DNA of 64,000 nucleotides from Phycisphaerales bacterium (GCA_020852515.1 JADZAS010000016.1:122155-186154), one strand, 5' to 3'. Counted from the first letter of the stretch, positions 1 to 9,433 are shown. Translations and numbers: made by a program. Notes: generated by a model from the sequence alone, not told the origin.

Positions 1-60
1 GTTGACCGCCTGTCCGGACGAGCCGATCAGAATATCCATCACATCCTGGGGCATACGCAT
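1..60 (-). CDS. N-terminus of an unidentified protein (partial)
   Basis: An ATG on the reverse strand at 60 opens 20 codons that run off the left edge without a stop, beginning MRMPQDVMDILIG. An AGTGGAGACC sequence just upstream of the ATG looks like a ribosome binding site. Too little is present to name a family. It would be divergent from the carbonic-anhydrase-like gene at 229, the two sharing a short intergenic region. Confidence 0.35.
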   Translation of the reverse strand, partial: MRMPQDVMDILIGSSGQAVN

Positions 61-213
61 GGTCTCCACTTGGGGCTTGGCGCCTGCCAGGGCCGCACGG
101 CTGCGGCGTGGCGGCAGCGCTCACGACACCAATCATAGCGCGGCAGCCGCATCCGGTGAATACCCGAATCGTTCCACGGCCGACACAGGCCTGCGACGCC
201 AGCCCCGCGGCTC

Positions 214-219
214 TATACT
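214..219 (+). promoter_or_regulatory. Candidate -10 element very close to a start codon
   Basis: TATACT lies only nine bases before the ATG at 229, and no purine-rich ribosome binding site is visible between them. If used, transcription would begin at or just before the start codon, giving a leaderless message. No good -35 hexamer is visible 17 bases upstream. Confidence 0.3.
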
Positions 220-228
220 GGCCCCGTC

Positions 229-687
229 ATGCCTGAGCACAACTACGACAGCCGCATTCCCTACGAGCAGCACCGTATCCACGCCGCCGCCATCTACTGC
301 TCGGACGGCCGCGTGGGTGAGCACTTCGACGACTTTTTGCAGAACGGCCTGCAACTGCCGCGCTACGACCGGGTCGCGCTGCCCGGCGGGCCGGCGTGCC
401 TCGCCGGCCACCCGCAGGCGATGTTTGAGGAGAAGAGCGTCATCGACGAATTGCAGTTCCTGGTGGATGTGCACGGCCTTAAGCGCGTAATCCTCATCGC
501 CCACCAGGGGTGCGCGTTTTACTCCACGCGTCTGCAACTGCAAGACCGCCGCCTCGAACTCGTGCAGAAGGCCGATCTCGTCCGCGCCACGGCGATGGTG
601 CAGAGCGTCACGAAGGTGAACCACATCGACGCCTACTTCGCCCGGCTCATCGACAACTGCATTCGCTTCGAGCCGGTCGAGGTGTGA
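229..687 (+). CDS. Beta-carbonic-anhydrase-like protein
   Basis: The 152-residue product carries the two signatures of beta-class carbonic anhydrases. CSDGR places C24, D26 and R28 as first zinc ligand plus the Asp-Arg dyad, and AHQGC places H92 and C95 as the remaining ligands. Such enzymes hydrate CO2 to bicarbonate in the cytoplasm. It is shorter than typical beta enzymes (about 200 residues), so it may be a reduced paralogue or a related zinc protein with another substrate. It has no signal peptide. The start lacks a Shine-Dalgarno sequence and sits right behind a -10-like TATACT. The next gene is convergent, so it is probably transcribed alone. Confidence 0.72.
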   Translation: MPEHNYDSRIPYEQHRIHAAAIYCSDGRVGEHFDDFLQNGLQLPRYDRVALPGGPACLAGHPQAMFEEKSVIDELQFLVDVHGLKRVILIAHQGCAFYSTRLQLQDRRLELVQKADLVRATAMVQSVTKVNHIDAYFARLIDNCIRFEPVEV

Positions 688-693
688 GATCGC

Positions 694-3600
694 TCACGGT
701 CTTGATTGGAGTTTGCTGCGAAACCGCGCCGCATCTTCGGGCCGATTCAGCGCTTCGTAGCAATCGACGAGTCGGGCGATGGCCTCCTGCGTCGGGGCTT
801 TGTCGACGCCGATGGTGTTTTCGAGTCCCGTGCTGGCCAGCAGCAGTTCCGCCTCGGCGCGCTGCGTCTGACCCATGCTCAGCAGGCACATGCCGTAGCG
901 GCCGTGGATGAACCACCGCCTCCAGAGGTCTTCGGGCAGGACGCGGTCCGCCGCCAACACCACCTGCGCGTAGATCGGCTCGGCCTCTGCGTAGCGCTGG
1001 CGGCTGCGGAAGAATGCGGCCAGGTTGTTGCCGGCAAAGATCGTCTCGGGATCATCCTCCCCCAGGGACGCTTTCGTGGCGGCGGCGACATCGGAGTACA
1101 TGGCCAGCGCCTCTTCGTCCTTGCCCGCATCATCCAGGATGAATGCCAGTTCCCCCTTCACGCGCAGCGTGCGCGCATCGTCCGCACCATACACGGCGAT
1201 TCGATCGGCCAGCAGCCGCTTGAACTCCTCCTCCGCCTCCTCGGGCCGCCCGCTCTGGTTGAGCAGATCGGCGTAGGTGAAGCGCGCATCCTGCACGGCC
1301 GGGTAATCGCCGCCGAGATGGTTCTGCGCATCATCGAGCACCCGCCCAAGCAGCGCCTCGGCCTGCTCGAACTCGCGCAGATCGACCATTGCCCGGGCCA
1401 GAGTGGCCGAGAACATCACCGTGTCCGCCTGGTACGGGCCAAGCACCTCGCGCACCGTCTCGAGCAGCGGGCCGAGCAGCGCCGCTGCCTGCTCGGGCTG
1501 GCGCTGAGCGACGAGCCAGGCGCCGAGGTTGTTTGCGGCCGACAAGGTGATGATCGACTTCCCACCCCACTGCGCCGCGGCGCGTTCGTAGGCCTGCCGC
1601 AACTCCGCTTCGGCTTGCGCCACCGCGCCTGACGCCGCGAGCGCCGCGGCGTAGTTGGCGGTGACAATCACCGTCTCCGAGCCGAATCCGCCCTCGATTT
1701 CCTCGTGCGCGGCAATGGTCTCCTTGAAGAGTGCGAACGCCTCGTCAAAGCGCCGCTGCAGGGTGCGCAGCTGCGCGAGGGCGTTGGCGAACTCGAGCGT
1801 GTACTGATCCGTGGCGCCGTACTCGCGTTTGTGGCGCTCGAAGGATTGCGTAAGCGGCGCGTCTGCTCCGTCGAGGTCATGCTGATCGAGGCGGATGAGG
1901 CCCAGTCCGTTCATGGCCTGAAGCGTCAGTCGCGCATCGGGGCCGTTGATCCGGCTGGACTCTTCAAAGGCGCGCGTCAGCAATTTCTCGGCTTCGTCGT
2001 GAAGCCCGGTGTAGCGGTACAGGCTTCCGAGGGCGAACTGCATCGTCGCCGCCACGTCCGCGTCGCGGCCCAGTTCCGCGTCGAGCGCGGCGACGGCGGG
2101 ATCGAGCACCTGCACGATGCGCGCGTTGCGCCCGAGTTCGTTGATGCGCGCGCTCTTAAACATGTCCTGCAAGTAGGCGACTACGCGCTGGCTCTTGGCG
2201 GCCTCGTTCTGCGCCGTGCGCCGAAGATCGCGCTCGCGCAGGAAGCCCACGCCCAGTATCGCCAGCAGCACCGCCAGAACAACGAGCGCCGCGACGGACA
2301 GCCGCACAAGCCTCTGGCGGCGGGCCGCCTGCTCGAGACGCTGCAACTCCTGCGCCCGCTCGCGCCGCCGCTGGGGCAACGTTTCGAGCCGCTCGGCGAG
2401 TTCTGCAGCCGTCCGGAATCGCCGGTCCGGGTCGCCTTCGACGCACCTGGCGATGTCTTCGCGCAGCAGCGGATCATCAACATCGCGCTCCCACCCCACC
2501 GCGAGCGGTCGCTCAAGATCGCCGACGACCATCTGATAGAGCAGCACACCCAGGGCGTAGATGTCGCCCTGCACGGTAAAAGCCTTGCCCACGAGCATCT
2601 CGGGCGGAGCGTAGAGGCGCGTGCCGGTGCGGCTGGATTCGTTTTCGGTCAGCAGGCCGGTGAAGCCCGAAATCGTGATCTGGCGCGCCTCGAGTTCGGT
2701 GCGGTCGGCGAGCATGCCGATGCCGAAGTCGGACAGGCGCGGCCGGGGCTGCCCCCCCTTGATCTGGTGAATCAGAATGTTCGACGGCTTGATGTCCTTG
2801 TGCAGCACGCCGACGGAGTGCGCCGCCGCCACGGCGCGGGCCGTTCGCGCCACGAGGTCCAGGCGCGTCTCGATGGGTACTTTGTCGATGCCGCCCTGCG
2901 CCTTGGCCCAGTTGTTCAGATCGCCCGCCTCGGTGAATTCCACTTCGAGGAAGTACGGCGCTTCGTCGAGCTGCACCTCGTACAGGCGCGCGATGTCGTC
3001 CCGGTCACCGAGCACTTCGCGCAGCACGCGAAAGAGCGTGAGTTCGCGCTTGAGCGAGCGCAGCCGATCCTGATCGAAGCAGAACTTAAAAGCGCGGTGC
3101 ACGCGGGTCTTCTCGTGTACGCCGAGCCAGACTTCGCCAAAGCCTCCCTCGCCGATGCGCCGCTCGAGTTTCCACCCGCCGCGCGTCGGCACCTCAAGGC
3201 CGCTGGCCGGACGCCAGCCGAGCGTCTCATCCTCGCCGGGCGCGAGCGCGCGGTGCGCTTTCTCCGAATCGCGCGGCGCGTGCAACGGCGACTGCCCCTC
3301 CGCGCCGACTTCGAAGACCTCCAGCGGTTCATCCGTGCCCTTGAACTTGTACGGCCCATGCGCCATCCAGCGGATGGTCAGCGCCGGCCCGTTCTCGATG
3401 GGCGGGTGCTGGCGCACGTACTGCCGGGCGCTGTCGAAGAGCGCCCGCGTGAGGAGGATCTGGCCGCCTTCGGCCAGGCCCATGACACGCGCGGTGAGGT
3501 CGATGGCCAGGCCCGAGAGTTTCGCGCCGCCTTCGGGATCGGGATCGAGTTCGGAGACTTCGCCAAGGTGCAGGCCAACGCGAACCCGCAGCGGCGAACC

Positions 3601-3873
3601 GGGCCAGCCTTCGCGCCGCATGGCATCCTGAAAGAGCAGGGAAAAGTTGACGGCGCTGCTGACGGTATTGAACCGGGCGAGAAAGCCGTCGCCCGTGTCC
3701 TTGAGGATCTCGCCGTCCCCGGCATGCTCGAACACCCGCCTGAAGATCGCATCGTGCCGACCGATGATGCGGGCCGCCTCTGCATCGCCAAGCCGGCTCT
3801 TGAGCTGCACCGATCCGACGATGTCGGAAAAGAGCAGGACGACCAGTCGAGTTGGCGAGGGCGTGGCGGGCAT
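694..3873 (-). CDS. Class III cyclase-homology / Ser-Thr protein kinase / TPR receptor
   Basis: This 1059-residue protein joins an N-terminal nucleotide-cyclase homology domain (about 8-195), a protein kinase domain (about 235-505), one transmembrane helix (about 522-545) and a long TPR region to the C-terminus. In the cyclase part, metal-ligand aspartates D17 (FSDIVGS) and D62 (GDGF) and the substrate lysine K58 are visible; the usual Asn of the catalytic N-x3-R pair is D125, while R129 is kept. The kinase has IGEGGFGEV, K263, HKDIKPSN with D360, and DFG at 382-384, so it looks active. The TPR part would lie outside the membrane and the kinase inside. An upstream in-frame TTG at 3930 exists, but ATG 3873 fits the start of the cyclase domain better. 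No partner gene is adjacent. Confidence 0.85.
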   Translation of the reverse strand: MPATPSPTRLVVLLFSDIVGSVQLKSRLGDAEAARIIGRHDAIFRRVFEHAGDGEILKDTGDGFLARFNTVSSAVNFSLLFQDAMRREGWPGSPLRVRVGLHLGEVSELDPDPEGGAKLSGLAIDLTARVMGLAEGGQILLTRALFDSARQYVRQHPPIENGPALTIRWMAHGPYKFKGTDEPLEVFEVGAEGQSPLHAPRDSEKAHRALAPGEDETLGWRPASGLEVPTRGGWKLERRIGEGGFGEVWLGVHEKTRVHRAFKFCFDQDRLRSLKRELTLFRVLREVLGDRDDIARLYEVQLDEAPYFLEVEFTEAGDLNNWAKAQGGIDKVPIETRLDLVARTARAVAAAHSVGVLHKDIKPSNILIHQIKGGQPRPRLSDFGIGMLADRTELEARQITISGFTGLLTENESSRTGTRLYAPPEMLVGKAFTVQGDIYALGVLLYQMVVGDLERPLAVGWERDVDDPLLREDIARCVEGDPDRRFRTAAELAERLETLPQRRRERAQELQRLEQAARRQRLVRLSVAALVVLAVLLAILGVGFLRERDLRRTAQNEAAKSQRVVAYLQDMFKSARINELGRNARIVQVLDPAVAALDAELGRDADVAATMQFALGSLYRYTGLHDEAEKLLTRAFEESSRINGPDARLTLQAMNGLGLIRLDQHDLDGADAPLTQSFERHKREYGATDQYTLEFANALAQLRTLQRRFDEAFALFKETIAAHEEIEGGFGSETVIVTANYAAALAASGAVAQAEAELRQAYERAAAQWGGKSIITLSAANNLGAWLVAQRQPEQAAALLGPLLETVREVLGPYQADTVMFSATLARAMVDLREFEQAEALLGRVLDDAQNHLGGDYPAVQDARFTYADLLNQSGRPEEAEEEFKRLLADRIAVYGADDARTLRVKGELAFILDDAGKDEEALAMYSDVAAATKASLGEDDPETIFAGNNLAAFFRSRQRYAEAEPIYAQVVLAADRVLPEDLWRRWFIHGRYGMCLLSMGQTQRAEAELLLASTGLENTIGVDKAPTQEAIARLVDCYEALNRPEDAARFRSKLQSRP

Positions 3874-4007
3874 GGGAACAGGGCTCTCGGACCTTCCGGG
3901 ACAGAAGCAGGATGAGCGTACCGGGCACAACTCCCCGCAGCAAGGCCGCCGAAATGGCCGCTTTGCCGCCCATACAGCGGTTTAAATGGCCCTTGGCCGG
4001 AATTTGC

Positions 4008-4036
4008 TTGCGTTTTCCGGCAATTGCAGGCATACT
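4008..4036 (+). promoter_or_regulatory. Candidate sigma-70-type promoter
   Basis: TTGCGT at 4008 and CATACT at 4031 are separated by 17 bases and lie about 70 bases before the secreted-protein gene at 4109. The -10 has the same form as the better promoter at 31475-31503, which drives a related secreted protein. The -35 is weak. Confidence 0.35.
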
Positions 4037-4108
4037 GATGTCGGTTTTTGCGAGGTCTGCGTGCAGTCAGTGATCGCAGCCCGTCCTGTCGACTGAAGGG
4101 AGCGAGAC

Positions 4109-6013
4109 ATGCCACGAGCCCGTTTCTCCGCCACGCCGCTGCTGCTTGCGGCGTCGGCTGCCCTGCTGTTTGCGCCGACCGCATGGGGCCAGATCTCCAT
4201 CGCTTCGCTTTCGGGCGCTGAGCACGTCGAGCCTGTCGCCATTGCGCAGATTTTCAGCGACGGTTCCGTCGGACAGTGGCATCCGTACATCATCAGCGAT
4301 CTCAAACGCGAGATTCAGGCGTCCGATCTCACCTTCGGCTCGGCCGAAACGACCAAGCTGCGCGGACCGGGGCCCGAGTTCGTGCCCACCGACGGCATCG
4401 AGTGCGGCGGCTTTGATCCCGTCTGCACCCAACTCTGCGCCCAGACCCGCCGCATCCTCCAGTCGTGCGCCTTCACCTACGGCGGCATGCGCATCTCCGC
4501 CACGTCGTCCATCAACAGCCGCGGCGAACGCGGCAACGTCAGCCAGGTCTTTCTCGCCTGGACGAACAAGCGCAGCGCGGGCCAACTTGACGATTTCGTC
4601 CCGCCGCGCATCATCGGCGACACCGTCATCGAGGTGCTCCTCTACGATGCGCCCTTCTCATCCAACTGCGAACCATTCGAACCCAATCTTGTGGGCGGCG
4701 TGCTCGTCAACTTCGGTCCGCTCGACGGCAAGTGCGGCTCGGATACCTACTACTACTCGACGCTCAACCTGCGCGAGTTCGCCGATGTGTGCATGACCAT
4801 TCCCGGCCCCGCCGTGCAGTTCGGCTACGAAGTCGCCTTCTGGTACGACGATCAGCGCAGCGCCCGCGCCGCCAACAACCAGGCCGTGCTCTGGGGCGCC
4901 AAAGACCGGCTCGAACAGGGCTCAACGGACGCGCTCGGCTACATCGACCTCGACTACGACGGCGCCTTCACCCCGCCGGGCGAGTGCATCTCGCTTGAGA
5001 GCGGCTGCCCGTCGTCCCTCGCCGCTGCCGTGGACTTCTGGGGCGGCTCGGAGCAGGGCATCATCAACCTCTGGGACAACGGCACGTTCGTCACGCAATT
5101 CATCGCAGGGTGCAATGGCGGAGACATCAGCACGCTCGAATCGCCCGGCGTCGTGCTCGGCTTCGACGCCTCGCGCGCCATCGCGCGCCAGGCCGACGAC
5201 TTCACCGTGCCCACCGGCCAGACGTGGCGACTCGACAACATGCAGTGGTATCTCTATCAGCCCGCGTCTCCGCCCAACGAGCCGATCAACGCCGGCTTCG
5301 CCCGGCTGTGGGACGGTCCGCCCGGCGCCGGCGGGCAGGTCATTGCGGGCGACCTGACGACCAATCGCCTCGTCGGCTCCGAGTTCATGGACATCTACCG
5401 CGTCACCAGCAGCAACCCGGCTGATTGCAGCCGCGCCGTGAAGCGCATCACTCTGGATATGTCGTGGGCGCCGGATCTCTCCGGCGGGACATACTGGGTC
5501 GAGCTGACAACGCAAGGCACCCCCAACTTCACCGGGCCCTTCGCGCCGCCCACCGTGCCGCGCTCGCTCAATACCGACAACTCGCGCCGCTTCCTCGTCT
5601 CGAACCAGACGTGGGCGCCCAACATGGATTCGGGCCTGCCGGTCGATTTCCCCTTCGAACTCGAAGGCTCGATCATCTCCGGCAGCGGTTGCGATGTCTC
5701 TCAGTACACGCTCTCGGTCACGGGCACGTGCCCGGGCCAGGTGGTCGTGGCGTGGGAGAATGCAGCGCCCAGCAGCCAGCAAGGCCTGGTCTTCGGGATG
5801 AACCTGGGCAACACGATCATCCCGCCCGGCTCGGCGTGCGAAGGAACGAGCCTTGGCATTAGCGGCGGCATCCGGCTTGTTCGCGTCGTGTCCACGGGCG
5901 CCAACGGCAGCGGTACACTCACCGGCAACACAAGCAGCGGCGCCTGCGGCGCCTACCTCCAACTCATCGAAGCCAACTCCTGTCGAACCAGCAACATCGC
6001 GCAGTTGCCGTAG
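4109..6013 (+). CDS. Secreted protein with shared Cys-rich C-terminal module
   Basis: The 634-residue product begins with a clear signal peptide (about 1-28, ending at AWGQ), preceded by an AGGGAG ribosome binding site. The middle is rich in Gly, Asp and aromatic residues and in paired cysteines, as in extracellular beta-rich proteins; I do not recognise a catalytic motif. The last roughly 100 residues, from YTLSVTGTCPG to TSNIAQLP, match the end of the protein at 30352-31374 closely. All four cysteines are conserved (in TCPG, ACEG, GACG and SCRT). That points to a separate disulfide-bonded domain, perhaps for surface attachment or sorting. It is monocistronic and ends at a strong hairpin. 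Function unknown. Confidence 0.8.
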   Translation: MPRARFSATPLLLAASAALLFAPTAWGQISIASLSGAEHVEPVAIAQIFSDGSVGQWHPYIISDLKREIQASDLTFGSAETTKLRGPGPEFVPTDGIECGGFDPVCTQLCAQTRRILQSCAFTYGGMRISATSSINSRGERGNVSQVFLAWTNKRSAGQLDDFVPPRIIGDTVIEVLLYDAPFSSNCEPFEPNLVGGVLVNFGPLDGKCGSDTYYYSTLNLREFADVCMTIPGPAVQFGYEVAFWYDDQRSARAANNQAVLWGAKDRLEQGSTDALGYIDLDYDGAFTPPGECISLESGCPSSLAAAVDFWGGSEQGIINLWDNGTFVTQFIAGCNGGDISTLESPGVVLGFDASRAIARQADDFTVPTGQTWRLDNMQWYLYQPASPPNEPINAGFARLWDGPPGAGGQVIAGDLTTNRLVGSEFMDIYRVTSSNPADCSRAVKRITLDMSWAPDLSGGTYWVELTTQGTPNFTGPFAPPTVPRSLNTDNSRRFLVSNQTWAPNMDSGLPVDFPFELEGSIISGSGCDVSQYTLSVTGTCPGQVVVAWENAAPSSQQGLVFGMNLGNTIIPPGSACEGTSLGISGGIRLVRVVSTGANGSGTLTGNTSSGACGAYLQLIEANSCRTSNIAQLP

Positions 6014-6116
6014 CCTGGTTGATATCTGCCGCGCTTCCTGAGCGTCGCGGGACCCCGGCGCCGCGCCTCGGCTGATCGACGGAACCCTTCACCACCGACG
6101 CATCCAGAAAACGAAC

Positions 6117-6142
6117 GGGAGCGAGGCGGCTGCCTCGCTCCC
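6117..6142. terminator. Bidirectional intrinsic terminator hairpin
   Basis: A perfect 11-bp stem (GGGAGCGAGGC with its complement) around a GGCT loop lies between the convergent genes ending at 6013 and 6199. A short T-containing tail follows on the plus strand, and a TTTT tract follows at a distance on the minus strand. Confidence 0.65.
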
Positions 6143-6198
6143 TTGATCACCTACTTTGCCAGCGACTCTTGCGCCGCGACTGGCGTCATTGACTTTCC

Positions 6199-7653
6199 TC
6201 AGTTCACCAGCCTCGTCGCAATGGTGGACACGCGGCCGGCTTCGATGGCCTGGAGTGTCAGCGTGGCGCCGCGGGCCATCTGCGGGATGACGCGGGTCAT
6301 GCTGACGTTGCCGTTGCCGTCGGCCACGGCTGAGCCGCCGAGCTTGGGATTGAGAATGCCCAGCGTCACGCCCATGTTGGGCAGCAGCGTCTCTCCCTGG
6401 CCCTGCACGCTGTAGAGGAAGTAGACCGTCTGCCCCGCCGATGCCTGCGACGCCTGGAACGTGGCCTGCTGGCCAGCGAAGAGCGAGGGGGCCGTCAGCG
6501 TGAATGGAGCGCACACGCCGCGCGGGTTGGCCAGCGCGTTCTGCCAGCCGGTATGGTTGATGCCCGTGCCCTGGTTGGAACTGTTCGAGCTGCTGTCGCA
6601 GCCGGCGTGGGTATGCACGCCGATGGCCAATCCGGTATCTTCGTCAAGCACGCACGAGCCGGAGTTGCCCCCGGTCGTGTCCACGCGATAGCGGATTGTC
6701 GTCCCGCTGAACTGCCAGAACGGGCCGGTGTGGACCTTCTGCACCTGGTTCCACTCGCGCGGCACGCCACTGCCCGTCGTCCCGTAGCCGGTGATGTTGA
6801 TCGTCTGTCCGTTGACCTGCGGCGGGGTTGACGCCAGAACATGGAACTCGCCCTGCGCCTGATAGGCCGAAAGGCCCGTCTCGGTGTTGCGGAACACGCC
6901 GAAGTAGCCCCAGTCCTGCCCGATGCTGCCGCTCTGGCTCTGCTTGGAGGCGATGTCAACGGAATATTGGTCTTCGGGAGCGGGGTTGCGCGGCGTGCCG
7001 TTGCCGTCTGACAAGGGCACGTTGAACTGAATCACCTGCAGGCTACTGGATGCGCAGTGCCCGGCGGTGATGAACTGGTGATTGGGATCGTTGATGATCC
7101 ACGCCGAGCAGCCGATGGGCATGGCCCGGCCCGAGCGAGCGTCGGTGGAGAGCACGCGGTCGTCAGTCGTGCCGCAGATGGAGGCGGGTTCGACCGTTTC
7201 ATCGACGATCCCCACGTCGACGCGGTCGAGCACGACGCGGTTGTTCCTGCTGCCGGGGCGGGCGATCAATTCCACGGAGAGCATCTCGCCGTTGAAGTAG
7301 GCGGTGCTGTTGTACCACTCTTTGATGGTCCACGCGTTGAGGTGCTGCGTGCCGCCGTCCTCAAGCGACATGATGCGGATAATGGAACTCTCGGCGGTGG
7401 CGTAGTCCGGGTCGAGATCGACGGACTCGAAGTACAGCCGCAGCCACCCGGCGCCGCGGGCTTCGATGATCTCCGACCAGACGACGCGCGGCTCGTCGCC
7501 GCCGTTGCTCAGCAGGCCCGAATCGGAGTTGAGGTCCACGGGCTTGCTCGGGACCGGCTGAGCCTGACCCAAGGCCGCAGCCGGCAGCGCCAGTATGGCG
7601 GAAAGGAAGAGACCACGGGTGAGGCCGGTCCGGCCGAGATGATGTCCGTTCAT
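6199..7653 (-). CDS. Secreted trypsin-like serine protease
   Basis: The 484-residue product has a signal peptide (about 1-30, ending ALGQA) and a chymotrypsin-fold domain in its middle. The catalytic triad can be read as His in ITAGHC, Asp in QDWGYFG and Ser in TTGGNSGSC. It is therefore likely an active extracellular endopeptidase. The last 100 residues, starting at FTLTAPSLFAG, form a module with the same layout as the end of the neighbouring sugar dehydrogenase but without cysteines. The start at 7653 is preceded by GGAG. It lies 22 bases after the dehydrogenase stop, so the two are probably one operon. Confidence 0.85.
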   Translation of the reverse strand: MNGHHLGRTGLTRGLFLSAILALPAAALGQAQPVPSKPVDLNSDSGLLSNGGDEPRVVWSEIIEARGAGWLRLYFESVDLDPDYATAESSIIRIMSLEDGGTQHLNAWTIKEWYNSTAYFNGEMLSVELIARPGSRNNRVVLDRVDVGIVDETVEPASICGTTDDRVLSTDARSGRAMPIGCSAWIINDPNHQFITAGHCASSSLQVIQFNVPLSDGNGTPRNPAPEDQYSVDIASKQSQSGSIGQDWGYFGVFRNTETGLSAYQAQGEFHVLASTPPQVNGQTINITGYGTTGSGVPREWNQVQKVHTGPFWQFSGTTIRYRVDTTGGNSGSCVLDEDTGLAIGVHTHAGCDSSSNSSNQGTGINHTGWQNALANPRGVCAPFTLTAPSLFAGQQATFQASQASAGQTVYFLYSVQGQGETLLPNMGVTLGILNPKLGGSAVADGNGNVSMTRVIPQMARGATLTLQAIEAGRVSTIATRLVN

Positions 7654-7675
7654 GTTCGCTCCACGTTTGAGAAAG

Positions 7676-9151
7676 TTACTGGATGACCGTAGTGATCACG
7701 TTGGTCGTTTCGCCCTGCTCGCCGGCCTGCAGCCAGACCCGCTGGCCGGAGGTGCCGCTGGGCACCGTGCGGCTGAGAATCGCCACGCCCGAGCCGTTGG
7801 CCTGCACGCGGCCGGCCAGCACCGGGCTCTGCAGCGCGACGGTGATGTTGAGCGGCGGGATGGGCGTCTGCCCGGTTCCGGCAAGGCTGTAGGCGAAGTA
7901 GACGTTGCCGTTGGGAGTGGCGTTGGTGACGCGAAGCGTCGCGCGCTGCCCGGCGATGAGGTCGGTCGCCTCGAGCTTCATCTTCGTCACGATCTTGTTG
8001 ATCGTGCCGCCGAGGCTGAGGATGTAGAGTTCGCCGTTGGCGTCCTCACCGAACGATGCGATGGAGCTGATCGAGCCGCCGCCGAGTTCGGAGGTGCGGT
8101 CGGTAAAGTTGGTCACCTGCTGGCCGTCATAGTTGAACGAGTAGATGTTGCGACTGCAGTAGTCGGCGAAGAAGTAGGTGTTGTCGAGCAGCGGGATGGA
8201 CTGCCCGCGGTAGTTGTAACCGCCGGTGATCGAACAGCGGCCGCCGGAGTGCAGGTATTCGTAGATGGGCAGCGTGAGAGTGGGCGCGTTGCAGGTGCAG
8301 CCGCTCAAGCCGGTGCAGCGCGTGCCTTCCATGCAGCGCCAGCCGTAGTTCTGGCCCCCGTCGCCGGCAAGCTCGAAATCGACTTCCTCGTTGGAGCCCT
8401 GTCCCACGTCGCCGAGGTACATGTCGCCGGTGATGCGGTCGAAACTGAACCGCCACGGATTGCGCATCCCGATGGCCCAGATCTCATCGCGGACCGCCGG
8501 GTCGTTCACGAACGGGTTGTCGGCGGGAATCGTGTAGGGGAGTTGATCGACGTTGATGCGAAGGATCTTGCCCAGCAGTTCCTGGCCGTTCTGGGCGCGG
8601 TTACCCGGGTCGTTGGCGCTGCCGCCATCACCCATGCCGATGTAGAGGTATCCATCCATCGGCGAGAACTGCAGACACCCGCCGTTGTGGTTCGAGTACG
8701 GCTGGGTGACGGTCAAAACGATCGCCTCGGAGTTGAAGTCCGCCACATCGGGATCGCCCGTGACTTCGTAACGGGCGACGACCGTGTTGCCCGAAGTGTT
8801 CGTGTAGTTGATGAAGAAGTAGCCGTTGCTGTCGTAGTCGGGATGAAACGCCAAACCCAGCAGACCGCGCTCGCCGCCGGTGCTGATGCGGGTGCGCACG
8901 TCGAGGAAGGGCGTGGTCAGCACGTTGCCGTCTTTGATGATGCGAATCTGCCCGGTGTTCTGCTGGAGAACGAACAGGCGATGCGTGTCGCCCGGGGGCG
9001 AGGTGAGGTACAGGGCGCCTGACAGGCCGCTGGCGACCTGCTCGACCGCGAGCGTCTGGGCCTGGGCTTGGGAACCGGTGAGCAAAGCAGCGGTGACGCC
9101 AAGACACGCGACGGCAGACGCCATCGCGCGGTGAATGGACTTGCGGTACAT
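7676..9151 (-). CDS. Secreted PQQ-dependent sugar dehydrogenase-like protein (glucose/sorbosone dehydrogenase family)
   Basis: The 491-residue product has a signal peptide (about 1-31) and a six-bladed propeller of the soluble aldose/sorbosone dehydrogenase family. Family motifs seen are GERGLLGLAFHPDY, NHNGGCLQF (the His expected to be the catalytic base), GKILRINVD, RNPWRFSFD and SITGGYNYRG. It would oxidise sugars or other alcohols in the periplasm or outside the cell using PQQ and calcium. The last 100 residues are a module related to that of the downstream protease. ATG 9151, behind GGGAGAG, is chosen because the signal peptide follows at once. It is the first gene of a two-gene operon. 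Confidence 0.87.
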   Translation of the reverse strand: MYRKSIHRAMASAVACLGVTAALLTGSQAQAQTLAVEQVASGLSGALYLTSPPGDTHRLFVLQQNTGQIRIIKDGNVLTTPFLDVRTRISTGGERGLLGLAFHPDYDSNGYFFINYTNTSGNTVVARYEVTGDPDVADFNSEAIVLTVTQPYSNHNGGCLQFSPMDGYLYIGMGDGGSANDPGNRAQNGQELLGKILRINVDQLPYTIPADNPFVNDPAVRDEIWAIGMRNPWRFSFDRITGDMYLGDVGQGSNEEVDFELAGDGGQNYGWRCMEGTRCTGLSGCTCNAPTLTLPIYEYLHSGGRCSITGGYNYRGQSIPLLDNTYFFADYCSRNIYSFNYDGQQVTNFTDRTSELGGGSISSIASFGEDANGELYILSLGGTINKIVTKMKLEATDLIAGQRATLRVTNATPNGNVYFAYSLAGTGQTPIPPLNITVALQSPVLAGRVQANGSGVAILSRTVPSGTSGQRVWLQAGEQGETTNVITTVIQ

Positions 9152-9433
9152 GATCTCTCCCTTCGAGGTCAGTTCGATGCAATTCGGCGACAACACAACC
9201 GCACACGCCCGGAATTTGTTCCGATTCACGTGGATAGCGCCCCGCCGCCGGGTGAAACGCGAGGCCCTTTGAAGAGCCCGCTCCGATCTGTTACCTTCCA
9301 AGATACCGCCGGATCCGCTGCTCTGCAAGCGGCAAAGCCCGGATAACGCAGCAAGTTACCGTTTTTCGGTGTCTGATCGGCGGCTTTTGCCTCGCAACTA
9401 TCCGCCATCTCGCATGAGGGGGTCCCGCGGCGA

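Noticed and set aside
1705..3915. A 736-codon open frame opposite the cyclase-kinase gene
   Set aside because: The minus strand carries complete cyclase and kinase motifs. The antisense product is low-complexity without recognisable features.
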